From assembly GCF_002742285.1 (NCBI RefSeq), contig NZ_MDGM01000012.1:868001-932000 (forward strand): a stretch of DNA of 64,000 bases. The letters run 5' to 3'. The notes beneath the pieces were generated by a model that was given only the letters and a program-made list of their open reading frames with translations, ran no database searches and was not told the origin of the DNA. The position numbers and the translations under genes are program-made. This document shows, one piece after another, positions 8,940-18,045 of the stretch (position 1 is the stretch's first letter; the number at the start of each line of letters is the position of its first letter). The DNA comes from Paramylibacter kogurei (GTDB lineage: Bacteria > Pseudomonadota > Alphaproteobacteria > Rhodobacterales > Rhodobacteraceae).

Positions 8940-10196
8940 ATGATGGATATTCAACAAATGATGGCTGAAATTGGCCAAAAAGCAAAATCGGCAAGTGCGG
9001 AACTGGCCTATGCCAGCCCGGACAGCAAAACCGATGCATTGAATTTCGCAGCCGATGCTGTTTGGAAAAACCGCGCAGATATCATCTCTGCTAACGACAA
9101 AGATATGGTTTTTGGCCGTGACAAGGGATTGAGTGCCGCAATGCTGGATCGCTTGATGCTGGATGAAACGCGGATCAAGGGCATTGTGAATGCGCTTCGC
9201 GAAGTTGCGGCACAACCTGATCCTGTGGGGGCGATATTACAATCATGGGATCGCCCAACAGGGTTGAATATTAAACGTGTGCGCACACCGCTTGGCGTGA
9301 TTGGCGTCATTTATGAAAGCCGGCCGAATGTGACTGCCGATGCGGGTGCGCTGTGCCTAAAGGCGGGAAATGCCGTGATTTTGCGTGGTGGTTCTGAAAG
9401 TTTTCATTCATCAAGTGCTATTCATCAATGTTTGGTGGATGGATTAACCAAAGCGGGTCTGCCTGCGGATTCCATTCAACTGGTTCCCACACGTGATCGC
9501 GCGGCTGTGGGTGAAATGTTAACCATGACTGATACGATTGATGTGATTGTACCACGCGGCGGCAAAGGTTTGGTTGGGCGCGTGCAATCAGAGGCACGCG
9601 TGCCTGTGTTTGCGCATCTTGAAGGTATTTGCCACATCTACGTTGATGTGGATGCTGACATGGAAAAAACCCGCAAGGTTATCATGAACGCCAAAACGCG
9701 GCGCACAGGAATTTGTGGATCGGCGGAATGTTTGCTGATCGATCGTCGTTTTTTCGACGCAAACGGTGCACCGTTTATCAGTGATCTGATCGCAGCAGGG
9801 GTAGAGGTGCGCGGCGATGAAACCTTGCAATCCATTGACGGCGTGATGGCCGCGACTGATGATGATTGGGGACGTGAATATCTGGATATGATCATTGCGG
9901 CGCGGATCGTTGATGGGGTCGGAGGGGCGATTGCCCATCTGCGCCAATATTCATCCAGCCATACAGATTGCATTATGACGGAAAATGACGATACCGCGAA
10001 TATGTTCTTTCAACGGGTCGATAGTGCGATTTTGATGCGTAACGCTTCGACACAATTTGCGGATGGCGGCGAATTTGGCATGGGGGGCGAAATTGGCATT
10101 GCAACGGGGAAAATGCACGCACGTGGACCTGTGGGGGCGGAACAATTGACCAGTTTCAAATATTTGGTCGAAGGGGACGGAACAATCCGTGCATAA
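8940..10196 (+). CDS. proA: Glutamate-5-semialdehyde dehydrogenase
   Basis: Second step of proline synthesis: NADPH-dependent reduction of glutamyl 5-phosphate to the semialdehyde. The 418-residue aldehyde-dehydrogenase-fold protein has the conserved [40 protein letters not shown] and the segment [15 protein letters not shown] carrying the catalytic cysteine, plus [12 protein letters not shown] near the end. Two in-frame ATGs (8940 and 8943) are adjacent; the choice changes one residue. Last gene of the rplU-side operon, closed by a terminator. Confidence 0.97.
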   Translation: MMDIQQMMAEIGQKAKSASAELAYASPDSKTDALNFAADAVWKNRADIISANDKDMVFGRDKGLSAAMLDRLMLDETRIKGIVNALREVAAQPDPVGAILQSWDRPTGLNIKRVRTPLGVIGVIYESRPNVTADAGALCLKAGNAVILRGGSESFHSSSAIHQCLVDGLTKAGLPADSIQLVPTRDRAAVGEMLTMTDTIDVIVPRGGKGLVGRVQSEARVPVFAHLEGICHIYVDVDADMEKTRKVIMNAKTRRTGICGSAECLLIDRRFFDANGAPFISDLIAAGVEVRGDETLQSIDGVMAATDDDWGREYLDMIIAARIVDGVGGAIAHLRQYSSSHTDCIMTENDDTANMFFQRVDSAILMRNASTQFADGGEFGMGGEIGIATGKMHARGPVGAEQLTSFKYLVEGDGTIRA

Positions 10197-10202
10197 CACA
10201 TA

Positions 10203-10236
10203 AAAAAACCCGTCAAATTGGCGGGTTTATTTTTTG
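10203..10236. terminator. Terminator after proA
   Basis: AAACCCG (10206-10212) pairs with CGGGTTT (10222-10228), followed by T-rich sequence on the plus strand. The A-run on the left gives a T-run for the opposite strand, so it may also serve the convergent peptidase gene. Confidence 0.75.
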
Positions 10237-10247
10237 ATGATTAGGGT

Positions 10248-10817
10248 TTAGCCCCAAGTGCGAATTGGACCACAATCCACATGCACAAATCCAGAGCGGT
10301 GATATTTACCAACACCGCCACCACGACCAGCAACCGCCGCACGTGCGATGCTGCTGACAGAACGGGATTTTAGGCGCACATCAGATGCCTGTGCTTTCAA
10401 GTGATAGCTTTTCTTAGCCACACCAGAACCCCGCGAACGTAACATATTATTGGTACGGCTGGTGCGATAACCAGATAGCAATGTGAATGGTTCATCCGTA
10501 TCCAGACGGAAATGCGTTGCGGCGATAACGTCGATCAAATTTGGATCCATTTTCGCAACCGAATTTTCACGCCAGTCGCGCATGAAATAGTTGATCTCTT
10601 TCATTGCGGGTTTGATATATTGGCCGTCAATCCAGTAAATCGTATCAACCGATTCACCTGTGCGCGATGAACGCAAACGCACGCGGCGAATGTTTCCCGC
10701 GCCTTTAACATAACCAAATGTTTTTGAATAAACTGGCGCTGCCGACACCATTGCAATTCCTGCGAACGCCCCTAGCAGGCCACGCCGAGACAAATTTGAA
10801 TTATCTTGCGATTCCAT
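10248..10817 (-). CDS. YcbK/DUF882-type M15A peptidase, Tat-exported
   Basis: A 189-residue protein with a twin-arginine signal (SRRGLLG, residues 10-16). The body matches the DUF882/peptidase M15A fold, with zinc-type ligands in SYHLKAQASDVRL (His 139, Asp 146) and FVHVD (His 179, Asp 181). Relatives cleave peptide cross-links of murein in the periplasm. It is divergent from the L,D-transpeptidase gene across 326 bp, so a murein hydrolase and a cross-linking enzyme share one intergenic control region. Confidence 0.85.
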   Translation of the reverse strand: MESQDNSNLSRRGLLGAFAGIAMVSAAPVYSKTFGYVKGAGNIRRVRLRSSRTGESVDTIYWIDGQYIKPAMKEINYFMRDWRENSVAKMDPNLIDVIAATHFRLDTDEPFTLLSGYRTSRTNNMLRSRGSGVAKKSYHLKAQASDVRLKSRSVSSIARAAVAGRGGGVGKYHRSGFVHVDCGPIRTWG

Positions 10818-11143
10818 TTTTGTAACCTGTCCTCTTTTTTAACAGCCCTATTTTGAGCCTTTGCCGATTGCCCCCCGTGGAAATCGGATATGTTTTTATT
10901 ACACAGGCCGATTCGAAATCCAAGGTAAACTTTATTTTTCAGCGATTTTTTGCTTAGATAGCAGGGGTTTAGGGGCGTTTGGTCAAATTAGTAACTTTGA
11001 TCACTTTTTGTTCTAGTTGTATTTTGTAAAATCATGATTAATGCGCGAAAAATTGCCGAAAAATTGATTGGCGACAGTCTAACAATTGGTGATAAAGGGG
11101 TTATATTACGTGTATAAAACCATGGTTACGGGGACTAAAGCTT
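10818..11143. other. Divergent intergenic region, YcbK-like gene / L,D-transpeptidase gene
   Basis: 326 bases, AT-rich, without an ORF that looks real. It must carry both promoters. The best plus-strand candidate is TTGGCG (11068-11073), 17 bases, GATAAA (11091-11096). I see no terminator and no clear operator palindrome. Confidence 0.5.
11068..11096 (+). promoter_or_regulatory. Candidate promoter of the L,D-transpeptidase gene
   Basis: TTGGCG and GATAAA separated by 17 bases, 48 bases before the start codon. The -10 element matches the consensus at four of six positions; moderate support only. Confidence 0.3.
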
Positions 11144-12766
11144 ATGATTAAGATATTGAAGCCGCTCAAGGTGGCGAGTTTTGCGCTCTTTGCAATTTCG
11201 GCAAGCGCAACATTGAACGCACCGGTACAGGCACAATCATTGCTTTACCCAGGTATTCAAAACAGCGCTGCACGACTAAAAGCTGCAGATGCTGACATTG
11301 TAAAATTCTATCAAGAACGTCGTTTCAAACCGATTTGGGTAGGAAACCAAAATTCATCGCGACGCAATGCGTTTATCAAAGTGTTGCGTGATGCAGGTGA
11401 TCACGGCTTGCCCGTGTCGCGTTATAATCCATCAGGATTGGCCAAAGCGTTGAAAACCGCGCGTTCGCCAGAGGATCGTGGAAATGCCGAAATTTTAGCG
11501 TCCAAAACATTTGTTCAATATGCACGCGATATTTCATCTGGTGTATTGCAACCAAGCGCAGTTGATCGCGAAATCGCGGTTCAGCCCAAAAAATATGCCG
11601 CTTATGGGTTGCTCACAAATTTTGCGAAAAGTTCACCAAAGGGATATTTGGCAAAGCTCGCGCCAAGCAATCCTGAATATGCCGCTTTGTTAAAAGAGCG
11701 TGAACGTCTGTCTAAATCCATGCGTGGTGCATCGGTTGCGGATGTGCCTTTGGCCACAATTAAACCCGGTATCAGTAGCAAAAATGTTGTGATCATGCGC
11801 CAAAAATTGGGTGCGCTTGGATACGGAAAATTGGGGAACTCTCCAACCTATGACGGGAAACTGGTTGCGGTTGTGAAAAAATTCCAATCCGATCGCGGGT
11901 TAGGGGCGGATGGTATCGTAGGCCCATCAACAATTCGTGCGATGAATTTTGGACCAAAGGCACAAATGGTTAAGGTTTTGGTAAACCTTGAACGTCAGCG
12001 TTGGTTGAATTTCCCACGTGGTGATCGCCATGTCATGGTGAACTTGCCTGATTATTCCGTGTCGTTGGTGGATAAAGGCAAGGTTTCGTTTAAATCCCGC
12101 ACGGTGATTGGCCAAACCAAGAACGATTTCCGTACTCCTGAATTTTACGATTCAATGACCCATATGGTGGTAAACCCCACATGGAACGTGCCCAAATCCA
12201 TCGCTGTGAAAGAGTATGTTCCAATCATCAAGCGTGACCCAGGATTTTTGGCAAAGCGTAATATGTATATGGTGAACGGAAGCGGTAAGGCCGTGCGCCC
12301 AAGCGTGGCTGAATTGTCCAAGTACAACAAAGATAACTACGGAAAATTCCCGTATTACATCAAACAAAAGCCTGATCCGCGCAACGCGCTTGGCTTGGTG
12401 AAATTTATGTTCCCAAATAAATACAATATTTATTTGCACGACACGCCATCAAAATCGCTGTTCAACAAAGAAACACGCGCGTTTAGCCACGGTTGTATCC
12501 GTGTGCACCAACCGTTTGATTTTGCTTACAAATTGCTGGAACGCCAAGAGGCAAATCCAAAGGCATCATTTGCAAATTGGTTGAATGCAAAAAAGGAACG
12601 CTTTGTGAATTTGAAAACACCAGTGCCAGTATATATCACATATCGCACGGTTTATTTCGACGGTGGTTCAAAACCAATCTATCGTAGCGATATTTATGGT
12701 CGTGACAAAAAGGTTTTCGATGCATTAACCCGCGCAGGGGTGGCAATGATCGCAGTTGAAAGCTAA
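11144..12766 (+). CDS. L,D-transpeptidase of the YcbB (LdtD) type
   Basis: A 540-residue periplasmic enzyme that makes 3-3 cross-links in murein or links proteins to it. In order: signal peptide (about 1-30, ending PVQAQS), a YcbB-type N-terminal domain, a peptidoglycan-binding repeat (about 210-265, VVKKFQSDRGLGADGIVGPSTIRAMN) and a YkuD catalytic domain (about 295-490) with HDTPSK and SHGCIRVH; Cys 451 is the predicted nucleophile. Length fits the large YcbB subfamily. Start preceded by GGGGA. A strong terminator follows. Confidence 0.93.
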   Translation: MIKILKPLKVASFALFAISASATLNAPVQAQSLLYPGIQNSAARLKAADADIVKFYQERRFKPIWVGNQNSSRRNAFIKVLRDAGDHGLPVSRYNPSGLAKALKTARSPEDRGNAEILASKTFVQYARDISSGVLQPSAVDREIAVQPKKYAAYGLLTNFAKSSPKGYLAKLAPSNPEYAALLKERERLSKSMRGASVADVPLATIKPGISSKNVVIMRQKLGALGYGKLGNSPTYDGKLVAVVKKFQSDRGLGADGIVGPSTIRAMNFGPKAQMVKVLVNLERQRWLNFPRGDRHVMVNLPDYSVSLVDKGKVSFKSRTVIGQTKNDFRTPEFYDSMTHMVVNPTWNVPKSIAVKEYVPIIKRDPGFLAKRNMYMVNGSGKAVRPSVAELSKYNKDNYGKFPYYIKQKPDPRNALGLVKFMFPNKYNIYLHDTPSKSLFNKETRAFSHGCIRVHQPFDFAYKLLERQEANPKASFANWLNAKKERFVNLKTPVPVYITYRTVYFDGGSKPIYRSDIYGRDKKVFDALTRAGVAMIAVES

Positions 12767-12789
12767 ACACCACATAACGGTGATAAACG

Positions 12790-12815
12790 GGGCGCCGATT
12801 GTGGCGCCCTTTTTT
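12790..12815 (+). terminator. Terminator of the L,D-transpeptidase gene
   Basis: GGGCGCC (12790-12796) pairs with GGCGCCC (12803-12809), followed by six T residues. It separates this gene from lpxD, which starts 15 bases further on. Confidence 0.9.
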
Positions 12816-12829
12816 GTGAAGGGTCGGGC

Positions 12830-13924
12830 ATGACTGAACAAACAGTTGGTGAAATTGCACAGGCATTGGGTGCCGAAGCGGTTGGTGATTTAAATATTAA
12901 AATCAGCGCAGTACAAGAGCCAGCGAAAGCAGTTTCGGGTCAACTCGCGCTTGCGATGGAGCCAAGCTACGAGGACGCATTACGCCAAGGGTCGGCAAGT
13001 GCAGCCATCGTTTGGCCAGATGCGGACTGGCAGGATATGGGGCTGTCTGCTGCAATCATTGCGCCGCGTTCGCGATATGTATTGTCTGGTGTTTCATATA
13101 TATTTGAACACAAGCCTGAAATTGCCTCGGGTATCCATCCAACAGCAATCGTTGATCCAACGGCAAAGATTGGCGCAAATGCCGCCATTGGCCCGTTTTG
13201 TGTGGTTGGTGCGCGTGTGGTGATCGGGGACAACCTGCGCATGGTTGGCCATTGTACCATCGGTGAGGATGCCGTTATCGGCGACAATGCTTTGATGTAT
13301 TCTGGCGTGCGCATCGGCGCGCGCGTACATATTGGACATGGATTTATTTCACAATCCAACACCGTTGTGGGTGCCGATGGGTTTTCATATGTCACACCAC
13401 AGCCAGGCGCGGTGGAAGAGGCAAAAAAAACCGGAAAGATTAGCGAACATACCCGCACAGACGGATTTGCGCGGATCAATTCATTGGGCGCGGTTCATAT
13501 TGGTGATAATGTGGAAATGGGTGCAAATTGCACCATTGATCGAGGCACAATCGCCAATACCACAATCGGCAATGGCACGAAATTGGATAACCTTGTTCAT
13601 ATTGGCCATAACGTTGTTGTTGGGCAAACCTGTTTGATCTGTGGCCAAGTTGGCATCGCAGGCAGTAGCGTGATCGGCGATCGTGTTGTTCTGGGTGGCC
13701 AAGTCGGCGTCGCGGATCACATCAATATCGGATCAGACGTTATTGCAGCAGGAAAATCAGGTATTTCATCCAATGTACCCGCTGGGCGCGTGATGATGGG
13801 CAACCCTGCGATGAAAATGGATTTGAATATCCAATCCTACACCGCATTACGCCGTTTACCACGTCTGGTTGCAAAGGTCGCAGAGCTACAAAAATCTGTT
13901 TCAAAAATACTGGAAACCAAGTAA
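12830..13924 (+). CDS. lpxD: UDP-3-O-acylglucosamine N-acyltransferase
   Basis: Third step of lipid A synthesis: transfer of a 3-hydroxyacyl chain from ACP to the 2-amino group of UDP-3-O-acylglucosamine. The 364-residue protein has the N-terminal substrate-binding domain (1 to about 105) and a left-handed beta helix of hexapeptide repeats (IGANAAIGPFCVVG and so on), the family signature VVGADGFSY and a VHIGHN segment with the predicted catalytic His 260. About 15 residues around 203-218 look like an insertion. It is not in the bamA-lpxA operon 13 kb away but heads a short operon with an acyl carrier protein and a ketosynthase. Confidence 0.93.
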   Translation: MTEQTVGEIAQALGAEAVGDLNIKISAVQEPAKAVSGQLALAMEPSYEDALRQGSASAAIVWPDADWQDMGLSAAIIAPRSRYVLSGVSYIFEHKPEIASGIHPTAIVDPTAKIGANAAIGPFCVVGARVVIGDNLRMVGHCTIGEDAVIGDNALMYSGVRIGARVHIGHGFISQSNTVVGADGFSYVTPQPGAVEEAKKTGKISEHTRTDGFARINSLGAVHIGDNVEMGANCTIDRGTIANTTIGNGTKLDNLVHIGHNVVVGQTCLICGQVGIAGSSVIGDRVVLGGQVGVADHINIGSDVIAAGKSGISSNVPAGRVMMGNPAMKMDLNIQSYTALRRLPRLVAKVAELQKSVSKILETK

Positions 13925-13959
13925 TAGGCAGACGACTAACTGCAAAGGGATCTGAAAAG

Positions 13960-14220
13960 ATGTCTGTTCAAGATAAGATTGTCGAAATCATCGCCGAACA
14001 AGCGGTGCTAGAGCCAAGCGATGTATCGCTGTCAATGGGGATCGAGGAATTAGGGCTTGATTCAATGGGGCTGGTTGAAACCGTTTTTGCCATCGAAGAA
14101 AATTTTGATGTATCGGTGCCTTTCAACGCAAATGACCCAAGTGCATCTGATTTTGATGTATCATCTGTGCAATCAATTATCACCGCTGTCGAAGGCTTGA
14201 TCGCCGCGAAATCTGCCTGA
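13960..14220 (+). CDS. Acyl carrier protein, accessory type
   Basis: 86 residues, acidic, with the phosphopantetheine site LGLDSMGLVE (Ser 35). The DSMGL reading differs from the DSLD of the housekeeping AcpP, and the helix FAIEENFDVSVPF is reminiscent of special ACPs such as AcpXL. It lies between lpxD and a ketosynthase gene (1-base gap), so it probably carries an acyl chain for a dedicated purpose. Which chain is unknown. Confidence 0.9.
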   Translation: MSVQDKIVEIIAEQAVLEPSDVSLSMGIEELGLDSMGLVETVFAIEENFDVSVPFNANDPSASDFDVSSVQSIITAVEGLIAAKSA

Positions 14221-14221
14221 T

Positions 14222-15430
14222 ATGAAACGAGTTGTCATTACGGGGCAGGGAACGATCAATGCCTTGGGTGCGGACGTTGCACAAACAATCGACGCGATGG
14301 CAAATGCACAATGCGGCATCGGTGCGTTAGAATTTCCAAATGCAGATCGATTGTCGATTAAAATCGGCGGTCAGATTAAAAACTTTGATGCCAGCGAACG
14401 GTTCAGCCGCCAACAGCTTAATTTCTATGACCCATTCACACAATTTGCGTTGATCGCAGCGGAACAAGCCATTTCACAATCTGGTTTGGTTTTTGATGGT
14501 GAATTGGCCGAATTTTCAGGCGTGATTTTGGGAACTGCGGGTGGCGGTCTTCAAACGCAAGATGAAAATTATCGTTCCGTTTACGAAGATGGTAAAAACC
14601 GCGTGCACCCGTTTGTGGTGCCACGTTTAATGAATAATTCCGCCGTATCTCATGTTTCCATGACGCATGGGTTAAAGGGGCCGTGTTTTACGGTTTCAAC
14701 AGCCTGTGCATCATCAAATCATGCGATGGGTCAGGCATTTCAAATGGTGCAATCGGGCGCGGCCAAGGCAATGATCACAGGTGGTAGCGAAAGCATGTTA
14801 TGCTTTGGCGGGATCAAGGCGTGGGAAGGGTTGCGCGTGATGTCAAACACCGGATGCCGCCCATTCTGCGCAAGCCGTGATGGCATGGTGCAGGGCGAAG
14901 GTGCTGCCGTATTTGTATTCGAGGAATACGAACATGCCCGTGCACGCGGTGCAGAAATACTGGCCGAAGTTGCTGGGTTCGCCATGAGCTCGGACGCAAG
15001 CGATATCGTCATGCCAAGCGTGGGTGGTGCGCGGCGTGCTATTCAAGGTGCGTTAAACAGTGCGGGGTTAAACCCCACCGATATTGGTTATATCAACGCC
15101 CATGGCACTGGCACGGCGGCGAATGATAAAACCGAATGCGCCGCGATCAAAGATGCGTTGGGCGATCATGCATATGATGTGATGGTGTCATCAACTAAAT
15201 CCATGCATGGGCATCTTATTGGTGGCACTGGCGCGGTTGAAATGTTGGCCTGTATTGCCGCGATCAAAGATGGTGTTATCGCCCCAACGATTAACCTGGC
15301 CGAGGCAGATCCAGAATGCGATCTGGATTTTGTGGCCAATGAGGCGCGACAAAAATCAGTTGATGTTGCGATAAGCAATGCATTTGCATTTGGCGGGTTG
15401 AACGCGGTAATCGCATTGCGCAAAATATAA
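14222..15430 (+). CDS. Beta-ketoacyl-ACP synthase, FabF-like
   Basis: A 402-residue condensing enzyme that elongates acyl-ACP with malonyl-ACP. The thiolase-fold catalytic set is intact: Cys 162 in VSTACASS, His 294 in NAHGTGT, and Lys 326/His 331 in KSMHGHLIGG. It starts one base after the ACP stop, so the two are coupled. The partner ACP and the lpxD neighbour suggest that it makes or extends acyl chains for the outer membrane; that is inference. A terminator follows. Confidence 0.92.
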   Translation: MKRVVITGQGTINALGADVAQTIDAMANAQCGIGALEFPNADRLSIKIGGQIKNFDASERFSRQQLNFYDPFTQFALIAAEQAISQSGLVFDGELAEFSGVILGTAGGGLQTQDENYRSVYEDGKNRVHPFVVPRLMNNSAVSHVSMTHGLKGPCFTVSTACASSNHAMGQAFQMVQSGAAKAMITGGSESMLCFGGIKAWEGLRVMSNTGCRPFCASRDGMVQGEGAAVFVFEEYEHARARGAEILAEVAGFAMSSDASDIVMPSVGGARRAIQGALNSAGLNPTDIGYINAHGTGTAANDKTECAAIKDALGDHAYDVMVSSTKSMHGHLIGGTGAVEMLACIAAIKDGVIAPTINLAEADPECDLDFVANEARQKSVDVAISNAFAFGGLNAVIALRKI

Positions 15431-15455
15431 AGCCCGCACAATTTGCGCGGGCTTT
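15429..15455. terminator. Terminator between convergent ketosynthase and IalB genes
   Basis: AAAGCCCGC (15429-15437) pairs with GCGGGCTTT (15447-15455). The T-run is weak on both strands, but the 9-bp stem lies exactly between two converging genes. Confidence 0.7.
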
Positions 15456-15477
15456 AAAAATGCGGTTTTAATAAAAC

Positions 15478-16134
15478 TTATTTTGGTGCGATTGCATCCC
15501 ATGCGGCGGTGATACCTGTCAAAGATACAGCCAATGGAATTGGTTTATCCGGTGCGCCAACAGATGTGATTGTCATCACGGCATTGGCACCTTTTTTCAA
15601 AGCATCCAATTCGCTGTTGGGCAGGCCAAAGCGTGAAATACAGCCAGATTTTTCACACCAGCTATATTCATAATTGCGAACCTTGCCAGAATCGATGCGC
15701 ATTTTCGCACCTGATGGCAACAAGGTGCCAAGTGGTGTGATGAATGTGACGCCGGCAACGGCTTGGCTGCCTTTTGGCAATGCAACAACGTTGAATTCCG
15801 CAACGCTATTGCCATCGCTGTCTTTCAACAGTTGGTACAGGCTACATGCGTCCGCTTCGTCACCTTTGATACAGCGCACTTGCCAATCGCCATGGGTTTC
15901 GCGAATGAATTCCTGGCCCAGTTGCACTTCGCCATCATCATCGGATGCAACAGGGAATGTTTCGTTTTGCGCTGGCGCTGCCTCAGATTCGGCAGGTGCT
16001 TCTGTTGGTGTGGCTGGCGCCTCTGTGGCAGGTGTTTCGGTTGTGGGCGTTTCGGTTTCATCCGATTGCGCCATCGCCAAAGACGATGCAGTCATACCCA
16101 ATGCCAAAGTGATTGAACATACAGTCAGTTTCAT
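15478..16134 (-). CDS. Invasion-associated locus B (IalB) family protein
   Basis: A 218-residue exported protein. Signal peptide 1-22 (AMA cleavage), then a low-complexity Thr/Pro/Ala/Glu stretch (about 24-58) and the IalB domain with HGDWQVRC, CSLYQLL, TPLGTLLPSG and four conserved cysteines likely to pair. IalB-like proteins are common periplasmic or surface proteins in alphaproteobacteria; the name comes from Bartonella and does not imply virulence here. Function unknown in free-living relatives. Monocistronic, with a divergent neighbour across 345 bp. Confidence 0.9.
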   Translation of the reverse strand: MKLTVCSITLALGMTASSLAMAQSDETETPTTETPATEAPATPTEAPAESEAAPAQNETFPVASDDDGEVQLGQEFIRETHGDWQVRCIKGDEADACSLYQLLKDSDGNSVAEFNVVALPKGSQAVAGVTFITPLGTLLPSGAKMRIDSGKVRNYEYSWCEKSGCISRFGLPNSELDALKKGANAVMTITSVGAPDKPIPLAVSLTGITAAWDAIAPK

Positions 16135-16261
16135 TTGTAATTCTCGCTGCTCTATTTAATTTCGCTGGTTTTTAACGTTATTTGATGGGCTTGTCAGGTA
16201 AAATTTCCATCAGGCAAATTTGATCGCCAAACGGGCAAGATTATGCTGAATTTGTTGGGGT

Positions 16262-16338
16262 AAACAAAAAAGGTACGCCCGTTGGCGTACCTTTTCTAGC
16301 TTTTTAAGCTTTCTCCCCTGTCGGACTGGCCGAACATT
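16262..16338 (-). ncRNA. Candidate small RNA, about 75 nt
   Basis: On the minus strand a promoter-like TTGACG-N17-TATGCA (16373-16345) is followed, from about 16338, by a stem-loop TGTTCGG/TCCGACA (16336-16319), an unpaired purine stretch GGGGAGAAAG and a strong terminator AAAAGGTACGCC/GGCGTACCTTTT with a four-base loop and a T-rich tail. The unit stands alone in a divergent intergenic region, so it is unlikely to be a leftover of either flanking gene. It matches no RNA family I recognise. The plus-strand alternative (a short transcript or attenuator before the ATPase gene) is less well supported. Confidence 0.4.
16266..16298. terminator. Isolated strong terminator hairpin
   Basis: AAAAGGTACGCC (16268-16279) and GGCGTACCTTTT (16284-16295) form a perfect 12-bp stem with loop CGTT. 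The T-run is longer on the minus strand (TTTTTTGTTT). Confidence 0.85.
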
Positions 16339-16344
16339 GGCTAA

Positions 16345-16373
16345 TGCATACGCCATTCAAACGATTTCGTCAA
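16345..16373 (-). promoter_or_regulatory. Candidate promoter of the small RNA
   Basis: Read on the minus strand: TTGACG (16373-16368), 17-base spacer, TATGCA (16350-16345). The -35 element is near perfect; the -10 is moderate. Confidence 0.4.
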
Positions 16374-16479
16374 CAAATCTTACGTTAAACCGCCCAAAAA
16401 TATACGTTTTTTGTGATTGAAACCTAGCGTTGGACACGCAACATGCCTATGTTCACGTTACGAACACAAGGGGATGAAT

Positions 16480-18030
16480 ATGTCGCAGTCAGATCGCATT
16501 TTTATTGGTGGTGGTGGTGCCGAATATGGCGAACCGCAAAACCTGATTTTGAAATACGCCAATCGTCACGGTATGATTGCAGGCGCAACAGGCACAGGTA
16601 AAACCGTGACCTTACAAATTTTGGCTGAAAGTTTTTCCAGCCAAGGCGTGCCCGTGTTCTTATCCGATGTGAAGGGTGATTTATCTGGTCTTGCAAAATC
16701 AGGCTCGCCAGAGGCGAAGTTGCATGATGCATTCATGAAACGCGCCGCCACGATTAAATTTGACGATTATGATTATTCCGATTTTCCCGTAACATTCTGG
16801 GATATGTTTGGCGAACAGGGGCATCCTGTGCGCACCACGGTTTCCGAGATGGGGCCATTGTTGTTATCCCGTCTGATGGAACTGACAGAGGCGCAAGAGG
16901 GCGTGATGAATATCGCGTTTCGCGTGGCCGATGAACAGGACATGTTGTTGCTGGATCTAAAAGATTTGCAAGCAATGTTGGTTTGGCTTGGCGAAAATTC
17001 TAGCGAGATCGCTTTGCGCTATGGTTCTGTTTCCACTGCATCCATTGGCGCAATTCAGCGCCGTTTGCTGGTTTTGGAAAACCAAGGCGCGACACAGTTT
17101 TTTGGCGAACCTGCGTTAAACCTAGAGGATTTGATGCAAACCACGCCAGGTGGGCAGGGGCGTATTAATATTCTGGCGGCGGATAAATTGATGCAATCGC
17201 CGCGTCTTTATGCGACTTTCTTGCTCTGGATGTTGTCCGAATTATTTGAAACCCTGCCAGAGGTTGGTGATCCAGATAAACCCAAACTGGTGTTTTTCTT
17301 TGACGAGGCGCATTTGTTATTCGACGATGCGCCAAAGGCATTGTTGAACAAGGTCGAACAGGTTGCGCGGTTGATCCGATCCAAAGGTGTCGGTGTTTAT
17401 TTCGTGTCGCAAAACCCAGCCGATATACCAGAGGATATTTTGGGACAGCTTGGTAACCGCGTGCAACACGCATTGCGCGCATTCACGCCCAAGGATCAAA
17501 AAGCATTGCGCATGGCGGCGGATACATTCCGCACCAATCCCGATTTTGATACAGCCGATGCGATCAAAGAGGTGGGTGTTGGCGAGGCTTTGGTTTCCAC
17601 ATTGGAAAAAAAGGGAATGCCATCCATCGTCCAACGCACATTGATCCGCCCGCCCAGTTCGCAACTTGGCCCGATAACATCTGATGAACGTGCCGCCGTT
17701 ATCGCGCAATCGCCCGTGGCGGGGTTGTACGAAGCGGCGCTTGATCGTGAATCTGCGTTTGAAATCCTCTCTAAACGATCCGCAGAGGCAGCAGAAGCAG
17801 CCGCCAAGGCCGAAGCAGAAGAAGAGCGTTTAGAGGCCAAAGAAAAAGAGCTAAAGCTCGCGCGTAAATTTGACGGTTATACAACCAAGAAAACAACGCG
17901 ATCCACACGTTCATCACGATCAGACAGTCTTGGAACAACCTTGGCAAAAACCATGATTAAACAATTGGGTACGCAATCTGGGCAAAAAATGATCCGTGGT
18001 ATTTTGGGTGGCCTGTTCAAAGGCAGATAA
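16480..18030 (+). CDS. HerA-like ATPase, DUF853 (YjgR) family
   Basis: A 516-residue P-loop ATPase of the HerA/FtsK superfamily, the DUF853 or YjgR group found widely in proteobacteria; its cellular role is not established. Walker A GATGTGKT at about 35-42, Walker [10 protein letters not shown] at about 265-273, and an Arg-rich C-terminal end after a charged coiled-coil stretch (about 430-470, many Ala, Glu and Lys). The start at 16480 is favoured over upstream ATGs because AAGGGG lies six bases before it. It converges on miaA with a 15-base gap and no obvious terminator. Confidence 0.9.
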   Translation: MSQSDRIFIGGGGAEYGEPQNLILKYANRHGMIAGATGTGKTVTLQILAESFSSQGVPVFLSDVKGDLSGLAKSGSPEAKLHDAFMKRAATIKFDDYDYSDFPVTFWDMFGEQGHPVRTTVSEMGPLLLSRLMELTEAQEGVMNIAFRVADEQDMLLLDLKDLQAMLVWLGENSSEIALRYGSVSTASIGAIQRRLLVLENQGATQFFGEPALNLEDLMQTTPGGQGRINILAADKLMQSPRLYATFLLWMLSELFETLPEVGDPDKPKLVFFFDEAHLLFDDAPKALLNKVEQVARLIRSKGVGVYFVSQNPADIPEDILGQLGNRVQHALRAFTPKDQKALRMAADTFRTNPDFDTADAIKEVGVGEALVSTLEKKGMPSIVQRTLIRPPSSQLGPITSDERAAVIAQSPVAGLYEAALDRESAFEILSKRSAEAAEAAAKAEAEEERLEAKEKELKLARKFDGYTTKKTTRSTRSSRSDSLGTTLAKTMIKQLGTQSGQKMIRGILGGLFKGR

Positions 18031-18045
18031 AGGAAGAGTGGGAGA

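Larger units (their letters stand above)
16135..16479. other. Divergent intergenic region with an internal terminator
   Basis: 345 bases between the IalB-like gene and the HerA-like ATPase gene. It contains a strong stem-loop terminator that belongs to neither flanking gene, a minus-strand promoter candidate (see the small RNA entry) and, just before the ATPase ribosome binding site, an inverted repeat TGTTC-N7-GAACA (16450-16466) that could be an operator. Confidence 0.6.

Noticed and set aside
15674..16159. 161-residue plus-strand frame opposite the IalB-like gene
   Set aside because: Arises from the Thr/Pro/Ala repeats of the IalB-like protein read backwards.
16451..16465. GTTC-N7-GAAC as a LexA site
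   Set aside because: The alphaproteobacterial LexA motif is a direct repeat; this is an inverted one.
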